In this document: piece by piece, positions 1 through 5,903 of the stretch
Layout: every line of letters starts with the position of its first letter
Numbering within the stretch: the stretch's first letter is position 1
Position numbers and translations under genes: made by a program
Notes under the pieces: model-generated
What the model saw: the letters and a program-made list of their open reading frames with translations, nothing else
What the model was told of the DNA's origin: nothing
The model's database searches: none
Assembly: GCA_027334785.1 (NCBI GenBank)
Contig: DAHWQF010000016.1
Location: 1-16,037 of the forward strand
Direction of reading: 5' to 3'
Source of the DNA: Acidimicrobiaceae bacterium
GTDB taxonomy: Bacteria; Actinomycetota; Acidimicrobiia; Acidimicrobiales; Palsa-688
Length of the DNA: 16,037 bases

Positions 1-1
1 A

Positions 2-454
2 GGCCCGATAGACGGGCTGGTGGTCCTCGACCCCGCGCGCCTGTTCGTCCTATTAGCAGCCCACCGTCACGTCCAGCGGGACATCGTTCGCCGATGGTGG
101 GTTGCGGCCCCAGTGGCTGAAGTGGAGGCGGCCGCCACTAGCGCCAAAGTGGTGCTGGGCGGGTTCGGGGCGGTGGTCGCCCACCTAGGGGTGAACCGGA
201 TCGCTGATTACACGCGCGTGCTGTTCTACGGGGACCCCGAGCTCCCCCGGCTCCCAGTCGCACCCGAGGGGGAGGGCACCGAGATCTGGGTAGCTGAGCC
301 AGATCACTGGCTCGGCCGCTACGGGCGGGTCACGCCCCTGGCCCAGGCCTACGCAGACTTGTTCTCGATGCCGGGCTGGCAAGCCGCCCGGTTCGTCGAG
401 CAACTAGATCCCAAGACGGTGGCCACGAGTGACGAACCCCTTCTACTCGTCTGA
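2..454 (+). CDS. AbiEi-like type IV antitoxin/regulator, C-terminal part (partial)
   Basis: The frame is open to the first base of the window, so the N-terminus (where a winged-helix domain would lie) is missing and the GTG at 20 is not necessarily the start. What remains is about 150 residues. The stretch VTPLAQAYADLFSMPGW followed by ARFVEQLD resembles the closing segment of AbiEi-family proteins, where a short strand leads into 'SPxQxYxDL...PGRGxEAAE'. AbiEi proteins are antitoxins and autorepressors of type IV toxin-antitoxin systems. The next gene starts 26 bases before this one stops and encodes a nucleotidyltransferase, the expected AbiEii partner, which supports the call. Family assignment is by pattern recognition only. 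A more general DNA-binding regulator paired with a nucleotidyltransferase cannot be excluded. Confidence 0.6.
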   Translation, partial: GPIDGLVVLDPARLFVLLAAHRHVQRDIVRRWWVAAPVAEVEAAATSAKVVLGGFGAVVAHLGVNRIADYTRVLFYGDPELPRLPVAPEGEGTEIWVAEPDHWLGRYGRVTPLAQAYADLFSMPGWQAARFVEQLDPKTVATSDEPLLLV

Positions 455-1130
455 ACAGACCGAGCAGTCCAAGGCCGTGCTCGACGACCTCCTGGCCGCC
501 GTCCCGGGTGCGGTCCTCATCGGGGGGTGGGGGACATGGGCCCGGGTCGGCGGGGCGATGAGCCACGACGTCGACTTGATCGTCACCCGGCCTGAGCTCG
601 CCCAGGTGCAGTCCATGGTGGACGAGTTCTCGCAGTCGGAGCACCTGGCGGGCACGAAGTGGAGAGGCACGTGGCGTGGCGTCCACGTCGACCTGCACGC
701 CCCCTTCCAGTCCCGCCTGGGGGCCAACCTACAGTTGCGTGTCGAAGCGCTCGTCCCCTACGCCGAGACGATGGGCGGCCGCCGGTTGCTGAGCCTGCCC
801 GCGCACGTGGCCACCAAGGTCGCCGCCCTGCCGGACCGGCCCGACAGCATGCCCGGCCGAAAGGACCGTCAAGAGCTGCACACCCTGTTGGCCTTGCCCG
901 GTGCCACGGGTGCGGCCGCCGTCATCAAGGCTGCTTCGCAGCGCACCCTCGCCCAAGTTGCCGCCCTTGTGGGTCAGGCGTTCGTCTTCATGGTAGGGGA
1001 ACCGAGCCTGAACCGACAAGACCGGGCGCGGCTCCGCCAGATGGCTGGGCAATGGCAGTCGGCAATAGGGACCGGCCCCGCCAATGACGCAGGGGCGGCC
1101 CCTTCCGCCGACCCTGGCATTGACCTCTGA
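429..1130 (+). CDS. AbiEii-like nucleotidyltransferase toxin
   Basis: This 233-residue protein has the signature of a minimal nucleotidyltransferase. GGWGTWARV at residues 32-40 is the glycine-rich GG motif. SHDVD at 45-49 supplies the paired metal-binding aspartates (D47, D49), and VDLHAP near residue 88 gives a plausible third acidic residue. AbiEii-type toxins transfer nucleotides (to tRNA in studied MenA-like cases) and cause growth arrest or abortive infection. The GTG start at 429 overlaps the preceding AbiEi-like gene by 26 bases, implying translational coupling. A second in-frame GTG at 477 is an alternative start but leaves less sequence before the GG motif. The last 20 residues are low in complexity. 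The gene converges on the serine recombinase remnant, with 37 bases between them. The fold is fairly sure; the toxin role is inferred from the pairing. Confidence 0.68.
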   Translation: MTNPFYSSEQTEQSKAVLDDLLAAVPGAVLIGGWGTWARVGGAMSHDVDLIVTRPELAQVQSMVDEFSQSEHLAGTKWRGTWRGVHVDLHAPFQSRLGANLQLRVEALVPYAETMGGRRLLSLPAHVATKVAALPDRPDSMPGRKDRQELHTLLALPGATGAAAVIKAASQRTLAQVAALVGQAFVFMVGEPSLNRQDRARLRQMAGQWQSAIGTGPANDAGAAPSADPGIDL

Positions 1131-1167
1131 CGCTTGCGACCCCACGTTACCGCGACCACGCAGCGCG

Positions 1168-1866
1168 TCAGCGCTGTCGGCCCTTTTCCTCCATATTTTG
1201 ACCACCAAACTGACCACTTGACGTAACGAAAAGCCAACCGGTGTCCCCCTGATGGGCGGGCACCGGCGGCGCGTTCAGGGCTGGTTTGCCGCTCGCCGGG
1301 CGGGTCTCGCAGCCGGCCGGCACCCAGAAGAAGGGGTACGCATGGCGGTCGGGGGTGATCTCGACCCGGTCGATCAGCTCGCGAAGCAGCTGCTTGACGG
1401 CGTCGGGGTTGCCGTCCTCGATGGTCCGGCGAATCTCTGCGCAGAGGGCTTGGAGCTGCTCGGGGGTCGGTAGCTGCGGGTTGGCTGCCTCGATCTGGCA
1501 GGCCAGCTTCTTGCGATGGGCGACCAGCTCGTCGCGGCGCTGGGTCAGCTCCGTCACCCGGGGCGAGCAGATGGCTGCAGGCATCTCGCCGGTCTCGAAG
1601 GCTCGCAGGTAGTGGTCGAGACCGGTCTCGGTGTCGCGTAGCTGGGCCTCCGTGCTGGCCAGCTCGGCTTCGAGGCTGGGACGGCTGTCCATCACCTCCG
1701 CGATCGCCGCGGTGATCGCACGCTCGAACAGGTCGGACCGGGAGAGAGTGCGGATCAGGTCGTCGATGACAGCGGCTTCCAGGTCTTCGGCGGGGATGCG
1801 CGTGCTTCGACAGCCGTAGGTGCCCTTGGTCTGGCGGTTCCGGCAGGCGTAGACCGGTGACGTTCG
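1168..1866 (-). pseudogene. Large serine recombinase, C-terminal remnant
   Basis: The - strand frame below about 1866 encodes the end of a large serine recombinase. It starts with the second half of a zinc ribbon (YACRNRQTKGTYGC, then IPAEDLEAAVIDDL). A long charged helical region typical of the recombinase coiled coil follows (from SLEAELASTEAQLRDTE to RRDELVAHRKKL), then the closing segment LLRELIDRVEITPD. The N-terminal resolvase domain with its catalytic serine, the central recombinase domain and the first zinc-ribbon cysteine pair are absent. Immediately upstream lies the antitoxin gene in another frame, so the 5' part was deleted, not frameshifted. Readthrough of this frame up to 2226 is only a shadow of the toxin-antitoxin genes. 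The fragment cannot catalyse recombination and probably has no start codon of its own. Confidence 0.8.
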
Positions 1867-1877
1867 CAAGGAATGGC

Positions 1878-2165
1878 TCAACTGGCCTGGGTACGTTCCA
1901 AGTAGTCGTGCACGGCACGGCGAATGACCTCCGCCTCCGCCACGTGCTCGGCCCGGGCGTGCGCCTGAAGCTGCTGGCGTAGGTCGGGCGGGAACCGGAC
2001 CGAGATGTTCCCGGCCGGTGCCGAACCCAGGAGGGGACGGCCGCCAGGCCTGCGAACAAGTCGCTCTGCGTCGAAGCCGGCCTCGGCTTTCCCAGCTGCC
2101 TTCTCGACCAGTTCGTCGGTGACCAGACGGCCGGCGATCGTCAGGGGTGGGCGCTTCGTGGTCAT
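1878..2165 (-). CDS. Ribbon-helix-helix (CopG-type) antitoxin
   Basis: The gene encodes 95 residues. The C-terminal half (ISVRFPPDLRQQLQAHA followed by AEVIRRAVHDYLE) has the strand-helix-helix pattern of a ribbon-helix-helix DNA-binding domain. The preceding segment with 'GFDAERLVRRPGGRPLLGSAPA' character (residues about 30-51) matches a common actinobacterial antitoxin layout in which a proline/glycine-rich link precedes the ribbon. Its ATG overlaps the toxin stop codon (ATGA at 2162-2165), so the two are translationally coupled, toxin first, as in BrnT/BrnA modules. The expected roles are neutralising the upstream toxin and repressing the operon. The stop codon lies only a few bases from the point where the recombinase remnant begins, so the 3' end is close to a deletion junction, but the protein itself looks complete. 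Confidence 0.75.
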   Translation of the reverse strand: MTTKRPPLTIAGRLVTDELVEKAAGKAEAGFDAERLVRRPGGRPLLGSAPAGNISVRFPPDLRQQLQAHARAEHVAEAEVIRRAVHDYLERTQAS

Positions 2166-2449
2166 TGTCGGGATCTCCGTTCTCCGGGCCAGAGGTGGGC
2201 GTACTTCGCTCGCATCGGCATGGCATGAACCACGACCACCGTGCCGTCGTCGGCGATGAGGGCCGCCAGCTCCAGTCGGTTCCCCGCGTGGTCGGGGCCC
2301 AGGAACAGCGTCATCGGAATGTCTGGGTCGAGTGCGTCAGGGTCGTCTCCCACGTAGGCCGGGTGCATGACCGCGTGTCGTATGTCCTCGTCACCTACCC
2401 CTTGGCGTCGAGCCGTCGGCTCGATCCACAGGTCAGGCTCCGACACCAC
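2162..2449 (-). CDS. BrnT-like toxin of an RHH toxin-antitoxin pair
   Basis: This protein of about 95 residues contains VGDEDIRHAVMHPAYVG, then LFLGPDHAGNRLELAAL and VVVVHAMPMRAKY near the C-terminus. That 'sDeDi.hA...p' to 'G.d..g..lEv......vivHAMpaR.k' layout is the BrnT-like small toxin family common in Actinobacteria, usually ribonucleases. Two adjacent GTG codons (2447-2449 and 2444-2446) are the best starts. The frame continues upstream, but that portion overlaps the neighbouring gene and has no family resemblance. No Shine-Dalgarno site is close, while a TACGAT element sits just before the GTG pair, so the message may be leaderless. The antitoxin gene follows with a 4-base overlap. Assignment to the family is fairly good; enzymatic activity is inferred. 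Confidence 0.72.
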   Translation of the reverse strand: MVSEPDLWIEPTARRQGVGDEDIRHAVMHPAYVGDDPDALDPDIPMTLFLGPDHAGNRLELAALIADDGTVVVVHAMPMRAKYAHLWPGERRSRQ

Positions 2450-2460
2450 GGTATCGTACC
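2450..2460 (-). promoter_or_regulatory. Candidate leaderless promoter and small inverted repeat of the toxin operon
   Basis: On the - strand GGTACGATACC forms a 4-bp inverted repeat (GGTA/TACC) that contains TACGAT, a good match to the actinobacterial -10 pattern TANNNT. The second GTG of the toxin begins six bases after this hexamer, the normal distance to a transcription start, so a leaderless transcript is plausible. The palindrome would also suit an autorepressing RHH antitoxin. No clear -35 hexamer was found. This is an inference from spacing only. Confidence 0.35.
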
Positions 2461-2481
2461 GCGAAACTCTTCGGACCACGG

Positions 2482-2940
2482 TCACGGGGTGGCAAGGCGG
2501 TAGTGACCGGCAGACACCCTTTCGAGCCGCAGAGACCGACGAGCCGGATGGGTCATTCGCAACATCGTCTTCGCCACCGTTGCCCGAGGCCAGCAAGTAC
2601 CGGTCGCAGCCATCGTGGCGCAGACCTCCTCCACGGTGAACGAGCGCCCTCGCCCACCTGCGGCCACCACCTGTAGCGCGTCCGTCACCTCGTCCCGGCA
2701 GGTGGGAATGGCCGGCTTGCGCTCGCCCAGGTAGATGGGCCGACCGGCGACAGTCGCTCTCGGTTGGCTTTTCGAGGCGCCACCTCCACCTACAGGACGG
2801 ACAAGTGTGGTCGGTGCCGGATGTTGGGGGAACTCAGATTGGCGCTGACCTGCGCGGATGTACTTCCTCGGATTCCCACGGACTGGCCTTATGGGATTGG
2901 AAATCGTGTGTGGGGCAACCCACCGTGGGTCAAATCCCAC
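2482..2940 (-). CDS. DUF7669-like winged-helix protein, 5' end uncertain or truncated
   Basis: The conserved portion is the C-terminal 70-80 residues: RDEVTDALQVVA, then FTVEEVCATMAATGTCWPRATVAKTM split over two helices, and finally LRLERVSAGHYRLA. This resembles the small winged-helix domain annotated DUF7669, with a beta-hairpin wing ending in 'GRYRL'. The problem is the start. The only upstream start codon in frame is a GTG at 2938-2940, and the first 15-16 codons from it are simply the antisense of the tRNA-Ser fragment, so they are unlikely to be ancestral coding sequence. The next in-frame GTG (2686-2688) would cut into the conserved domain. The gene may have lost its true start when the element integrated or decayed. 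It ends 33 bases before the toxin start. Function unknown; DNA binding is a guess from the fold. Confidence 0.45.
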   Translation of the reverse strand: MGFDPRWVAPHTISNPIRPVRGNPRKYIRAGQRQSEFPQHPAPTTLVRPVGGGGASKSQPRATVAGRPIYLGERKPAIPTCRDEVTDALQVVAAGGRGRSFTVEEVCATMAATGTCWPRATVAKTMLRMTHPARRSLRLERVSAGHYRLATP

Positions 2941-2951
2941 CCTCTAAGCCA
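2892..2951 (+). pseudogene. tRNA-Ser(GGA) 3' fragment, candidate integration site (att)
   Basis: From 2897 the sequence reads as the 3' part of a serine tRNA. It has a seven-base anticodon loop TTGGAAA (anticodon GGA at 2899-2901) and a 3' anticodon stem TCGTG. A long variable arm follows, with stem GTGGG/CCCAC closed by loop GCAA (2910-2923), and then a T-arm GTGGG/CCCAC (2925-2929 with 2936-2940). Seven acceptor bases CCTCTAA, a G at the discriminator position and an encoded CCA (2949-2951) complete it. The T-loop has six bases (TCAAAT), one T fewer than the canonical TTCAAAT. The 5' anticodon strand (TGGGA) pairs poorly, and no matching acceptor strand (TTAGAGG) was found upstream, so this is a fragment and not a working tRNA. 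Break-off near the anticodon loop is typical of tRNA-targeted integration sites. Confidence 0.8.
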
Positions 2952-2980
2952 GCCCAACCAGCGAGCCAAGCCAGCCAGAA

Positions 2981-3000
2981 CAGGGCAGGGCAGGGCAGGG
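2981..3000. repeat. Four tandem copies of CAGGG
   Basis: CAGGG is repeated four times without interruption, preceded by an AGCC/CCAG-rich stretch in which AAGCCAGCC occurs twice (2946-2954 and 2968-2976, the first copy overlapping the tRNA CCA end). It is a simple repeat probably made by slippage. The rest of the gap from about 2752 to 3083 holds the tRNA-Ser fragment and no further supported gene. Confidence 0.7.
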
Positions 3001-3083
3001 GTAGTACGGTAGGCCGAAAACACAGGCAGTGGTCGCCGACCAGGGGTTGATCACCTGGGCGTTTGTCGCTCGTGCGTCGGCTT

Positions 3084-3863
3084 CTACCTACCGGTGCGCT
3101 GGCGATGTCTGCACCCTGGCCAGCAACAGGGCCGACGCTGGCCTTCCTCCAGTTCCTCCTGGGTGCGACGAATGCGCCGGCGCCGGGTCATCTCCTGCTT
3201 GGCATCCTCTACCCAGCAGATGAACTCGTTGCGGGCCAAAGGCGTGATATGCACCCAAGCATCGAGTGCCACAGGGTTGGCGACCAGCCCCTCGCGCAAG
3301 TCAGCGGGGAGCTCGTGCACCACCCCGCCGGGCACTTGCTGGCTGCCCGCAGGGCCAGCGTAACCGTCCAGGGGCGAGGCCGTTCCGCCTTCTCGGCGCC
3401 TTGCAGCAGGGTAGGCCGTGCCCTTCTTGACCTTCGAAGCCACCCGCTCCTCGCCGTTTGCCTCGCCTACGGCTCGCAGGCTTCGGACGTTAAGGCCCAC
3501 GGCCTCGACGATGAGCGCCTTCAAAGCGGCGTCGGGTACCTTCTCACCTTCATGGAGGTCGATGGCACGGACGCTGTTGCTCTCCAGGCGCGCGTTGAAA
3601 AGCTTCTTCGGGTCCTTCATCTGAGCGCCCTTCGGGAACGTTAACCGTACAGCGCTCTTCAGCATTTCGCCCGTGCACACGATGCCATCGAGAGACCACA
3701 CAGGCACTCCCTCTGGCCTAGAGGGCTTCTTCCACTTGACCTCCTCGACTACGGCGGGGCCGGCGCCCAAAACTAGACCACGTACCCGCGACAACGTCTC
3801 GCCCCGCCAATCTCCTGACTTCCTGATTATGGCATCTATTTCCTGAGGAGCGCGTCCTACCAT
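3084..3863 (-). CDS. DUF1801 domain fused to YdeI/OmpD-associated C-terminal domain
   Basis: The gene encodes 259 residues from the ATG at 3861-3863, which has a GGGG run a few bases upstream. The longer reading frame before it has no family resemblance. Residues about 5-130 form a DUF1801 (YdhG-like) domain: IDAIIRKSGDWRGETL, VEEVKWKKPS, VWSLDGIVCTGEMLKSAVRLTF, FNARLESNSVRAID. After a low-complexity linker comes a YdeI-type segment (LPADLREGLVANPVALDAW, ITPLARNEFICWVEDAK, TRRRRIRRTQEELEEG) ending in the cysteine-rich CCWPGC near residue 246. YdeI-family proteins are linked to bacteriocin and antimicrobial peptide tolerance in enterobacteria, and DUF1801 has no firm biochemical role (some members are called iron chaperones). 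The protein is probably cytosolic. It follows another DUF1801 gene on the same strand by 172 bases. Domain identity is good; function unproven. Confidence 0.8.
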   Translation of the reverse strand: MVGRAPQEIDAIIRKSGDWRGETLSRVRGLVLGAGPAVVEEVKWKKPSRPEGVPVWSLDGIVCTGEMLKSAVRLTFPKGAQMKDPKKLFNARLESNSVRAIDLHEGEKVPDAALKALIVEAVGLNVRSLRAVGEANGEERVASKVKKGTAYPAARRREGGTASPLDGYAGPAGSQQVPGGVVHELPADLREGLVANPVALDAWVHITPLARNEFICWVEDAKQEMTRRRRIRRTQEELEEGQRRPCCWPGCRHRQRTGR

Positions 3864-4035
3864 ATGAACCCCGTCCCTGTTGCTTGCAACACCATGTTGT
3901 TCCTCACATCCGTGGGTGTCCCGCTCGAAGGGCGTACGTTCCCCAGGGACGTGGCCTCGGCCTGCACTCGTCGCTCGGTCCCTCGGCACCGCGTCGGTGA
4001 CCTGAGCGAGGTGGCTCCCGCCTCGCGCCCAGCTC

Positions 4036-4512
4036 TCAGCTCACGGCCTTCTTCACAAACGCGGCTACCCTTGCCTCGTCGGCCACATCCAACTTTACGA
4101 GAGCGAAGGAGCTCGGCCACATATTGCCGTCATCTAGGTTCGCCTTGTCGCTGAAGCCGAGCGTCGCGTACCTCGTTTTGAACTTCTGCGAGGGTTGGAA
4201 GAAACAGATGACGTTGCCGTCCTTGGCATAAGCGGGCATCCCATACCACGTCCTCGGCGAGAGCACAGGAGCGCTCGCCTTTATGATGGCATGTAACCGC
4301 TCGGCCATGGCCCGGTCCCGTTCGGGCATCTCGGCGATCTTCTTGAGCACTTCGGCTTCCGCGTCGTCGCCGTCGCCTGAGCCGCGGCGGCGGGCCGCGT
4401 TCAGCTCCTTGGCGCGCTCGCGCATCGCGGCTCGTTCCTCTTCGGTGAACCCGCTGGACGCCTTCGCAGTGCTGCTCGTAGCGGGCTTCTGCGTGCTCTT
4501 GGTTGCGCTCAT
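4036..4512 (-). CDS. DUF1801-family protein
   Basis: The gene encodes 158 residues. The ATG at 4510-4512 is preceded by GAGGAAAGG about eight bases upstream, which decides the start over the longer open frame reaching 4704. The first 50-60 residues are charged and Ala/Ser/Thr-rich (STQKPATSSTAKASSG, then a helix rich in Glu and Arg). The DUF1801 core follows: MAERLHAIIKASAPVLSPRTWYGMPAYAKDG, then VICFFQPSQKFKTRYATLGF and NMWPSSFALVKLD. The family is small, soluble and of unknown biochemistry, sometimes named iron chaperone after Frataxin-like folds. It lies 85 bases after the VOC gene and 172 before the DUF1801-YdeI fusion on the same strand, so a common transcript with the MerR-AraC/VOC pair is possible. 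Confidence 0.78.
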   Translation of the reverse strand: MSATKSTQKPATSSTAKASSGFTEEERAAMRERAKELNAARRRGSGDGDDAEAEVLKKIAEMPERDRAMAERLHAIIKASAPVLSPRTWYGMPAYAKDGNVICFFQPSQKFKTRYATLGFSDKANLDDGNMWPSSFALVKLDVADEARVAAFVKKAVS

Positions 4513-4597
4513 CAAGAATGCCTTTCCTCCTCGTGCTCCCGGCCCCCGGGGCGAATGATCCTTGTCTCCATCTTGGAGCAGCTGTTTGGCCAGCTGC

Positions 4598-5017
4598 TCA
4601 GCGCAGTTCCTGGATGCGGACCAGGTTGCCGGCGGGGTCGCGAAAGGCGCAGTCGCGGTCCCCCCAGAATTGCTCCGTCGGCTCTTGGACGACTTCGGCG
4701 CCACTGGCCTGGACCCGCTCGAAGGTGGCGTCGAGGTCCTTCGTCGCCAGCATGATCCAGCCGAAGGTGCCCTTTGCCATCATCTCGACGATGGTGCGGC
4801 GCTCGTCGTCTGTGATACCGGGGTCGGCGCCCGGCGGAGCCAAGAGGATGGAAGTGCCCGGCTGGCTTGCCGGCCCGACGGTGATCCAGCGCATGTTGCC
4901 AGAACCGACGTCTTTACGGACCTCGAAACCGAGGACGTCGCGGTAAAAGGCCAGGGAGGCCTCGGGGTCGATATGCGGAAGGGGCGTCGTGTGGATGCTC
5001 AAGTCCATGGCGGTCAT
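4598..5017 (-). CDS. VOC (glyoxalase/bleomycin-resistance) family protein
   Basis: The gene encodes 139 residues. IDPEASLAFYRDVLGFEVRKDV is the standard first alpha-beta unit of the vicinal oxygen chelate fold, and DLDATFERVQASGAEVVQEP with CAFRDPAGNLVRIQE is the second. ATG 5015-5017 overlaps the stop of the upstream regulator (ATGA), which favours this start over the ATG three codons later. VOC proteins either bind a metal and act as lyases, isomerases or dioxygenases, or sequester drugs. The substrate here cannot be told. In many actinobacteria an AraC-type regulator gene is followed directly by a VOC gene of this kind, so the pairing is conserved and the regulator most likely controls it. 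Soluble and cytosolic; probably a dimer. Confidence 0.88.
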   Translation of the reverse strand: MTAMDLSIHTTPLPHIDPEASLAFYRDVLGFEVRKDVGSGNMRWITVGPASQPGTSILLAPPGADPGITDDERRTIVEMMAKGTFGWIMLATKDLDATFERVQASGAEVVQEPTEQFWGDRDCAFRDPAGNLVRIQELR

Positions 5018-5901
5018 GCTAAGAGCGGTGGAGCGGCGGGCGCTTCTCGATTCCTGACCGGTCTTGCCACCTGTCTTGCTATGCACGGCGGGACCCCTGC
5101 TAAAGCGCGCCCCGCTTGGCGCCGGTAGGCGCTCGGCGACATGCCGACCAGTTCGTTGAAGCGGGTGCTGAAGGCGCCGAGCGACGAGCAGCCAACCGCG
5201 AAACAGACCTTGGTGACGCTCAGGTCGGCGCGGCGCAAGAGCGCCATCGCACGCTCGATGCGCCGGGTCATCAGGTAGCTGTACGGCGACTCGCCGTAGG
5301 CCAGCTTGAACTCGCGGGAGAGGTGCCCGGCCGACATGTGCGCACCTCGGGCGAGCGCCTCGACATCGAGGGGCTGCGCGTACTCTCGGTCGATCCGGTC
5401 GCGGACGCGTCGCAGCCACGCCAAGTTGCCCAGGTACTGGGCCGAAGGTGCGGGTGGTCCCGGCCTGCCCACAAGAGATGACCCTCCAGGTGCGCGTGCC
5501 TTTGGCTTGACCGGGAGGACCGCCTCGAGGTCGGCTCGGAAGTGCTCGCAACGGAGCACCTTGCTGCTTGGGCAACCGAGAGCGTGGGTAAGGCCGCGCT
5601 CGATTGTCTGGAGGGCCGCGATCTGGGCAACCACGTCCACCCGCTTGGCTTGGAGCAGGTCCTTCGGGGCAGGTCCGCCTCCCCCGGCGAGGAGCTCAGC
5701 GATCTCTTCGAGCCGGAGCCCGGCTCGTTGGCATAGCGCTATAACCGCTAGTCGGTCGATGGTCTCGGCCTCGTACAGGCGGCGAAGCCCGGCCCGCTCG
5801 ACGCTTCTGATCAAACCGTGGCGCTCGTAGTAGTGCAGCGCCGAAGCAGGTAGCCCGGTGCGGGAGCGGACCTCACTTATGTCGAGCAGGTGGCGGGCCA
5901 T
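5014..5901 (-). CDS. Chimeric MerR-AraC transcriptional regulator
   Basis: The 295-residue protein has two unrelated DNA-binding units. Residues 5-75 are a MerR winged helix (LLDISEVRSRTGLPASALHYYERHGLI, then GLRRLYEAETIDRLAVI). A dimerisation-type helix follows, with a Cys pair at 110 and 118 in CPSSKVLRC and EHFR after it. After a Pro/Gly linker (about 132-155), residues 160-262 are an AraC double helix-turn-helix (RIDREYAQPLDVEALARGAH, SAGHLSREFKLAYGESPYSYL, then VCFAVGCSSLGAFSTRFNELVGMSPSAYR). Homologues of the second half are normally stand-alone regulators beside VOC genes, and homologues of the first half stand alone too. The ATG at 5899-5901 has GAGG four bases upstream. The stop overlaps the VOC start. 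The MerR half lacks the four-cysteine Fe-S cluster of SoxR. A real fusion seems likely, as the frame is continuous. Confidence 0.87.
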   Translation of the reverse strand: MARHLLDISEVRSRTGLPASALHYYERHGLIRSVERAGLRRLYEAETIDRLAVIALCQRAGLRLEEIAELLAGGGGPAPKDLLQAKRVDVVAQIAALQTIERGLTHALGCPSSKVLRCEHFRADLEAVLPVKPKARAPGGSSLVGRPGPPAPSAQYLGNLAWLRRVRDRIDREYAQPLDVEALARGAHMSAGHLSREFKLAYGESPYSYLMTRRIERAMALLRRADLSVTKVCFAVGCSSLGAFSTRFNELVGMSPSAYRRQAGRALAGVPPCIARQVARPVRNREAPAAPPLLA

Positions 5902-5903
5902 GT

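Noticed and set aside
974..2059. Long - strand open frame overlapping the recombinase remnant in another frame
   Set aside because: Arg/Pro/Ser-rich composition with no family pattern; it is a high-GC shadow of the recombinase and antitoxin frames.
1867..2226. N-terminal part of the frame containing the recombinase remnant
   Set aside because: This stretch is the toxin-antitoxin genes read in the wrong frame, with no recombinase similarity.
2820..2951. Complete tRNA-Ser gene
   Set aside because: No 5' acceptor strand complementary to CCTCTAA is found, the 5' anticodon strand mispairs and the T-loop is one base short, so only a 3' fragment is supported. CCCA...TGGG at 2876-2895 could be D-stem decay but the spacing is wrong.
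2941..3003. CRISPR-like or iteron array in the CAGGG/AGCC stretch
   Set aside because: Units are five bases without spacers; it is a simple repeat.
5018..5575. Long N-terminal extension of the VOC frame
   Set aside because: It overlaps the regulator gene in another frame and has low-complexity composition; the ATGA overlap gives a natural start.
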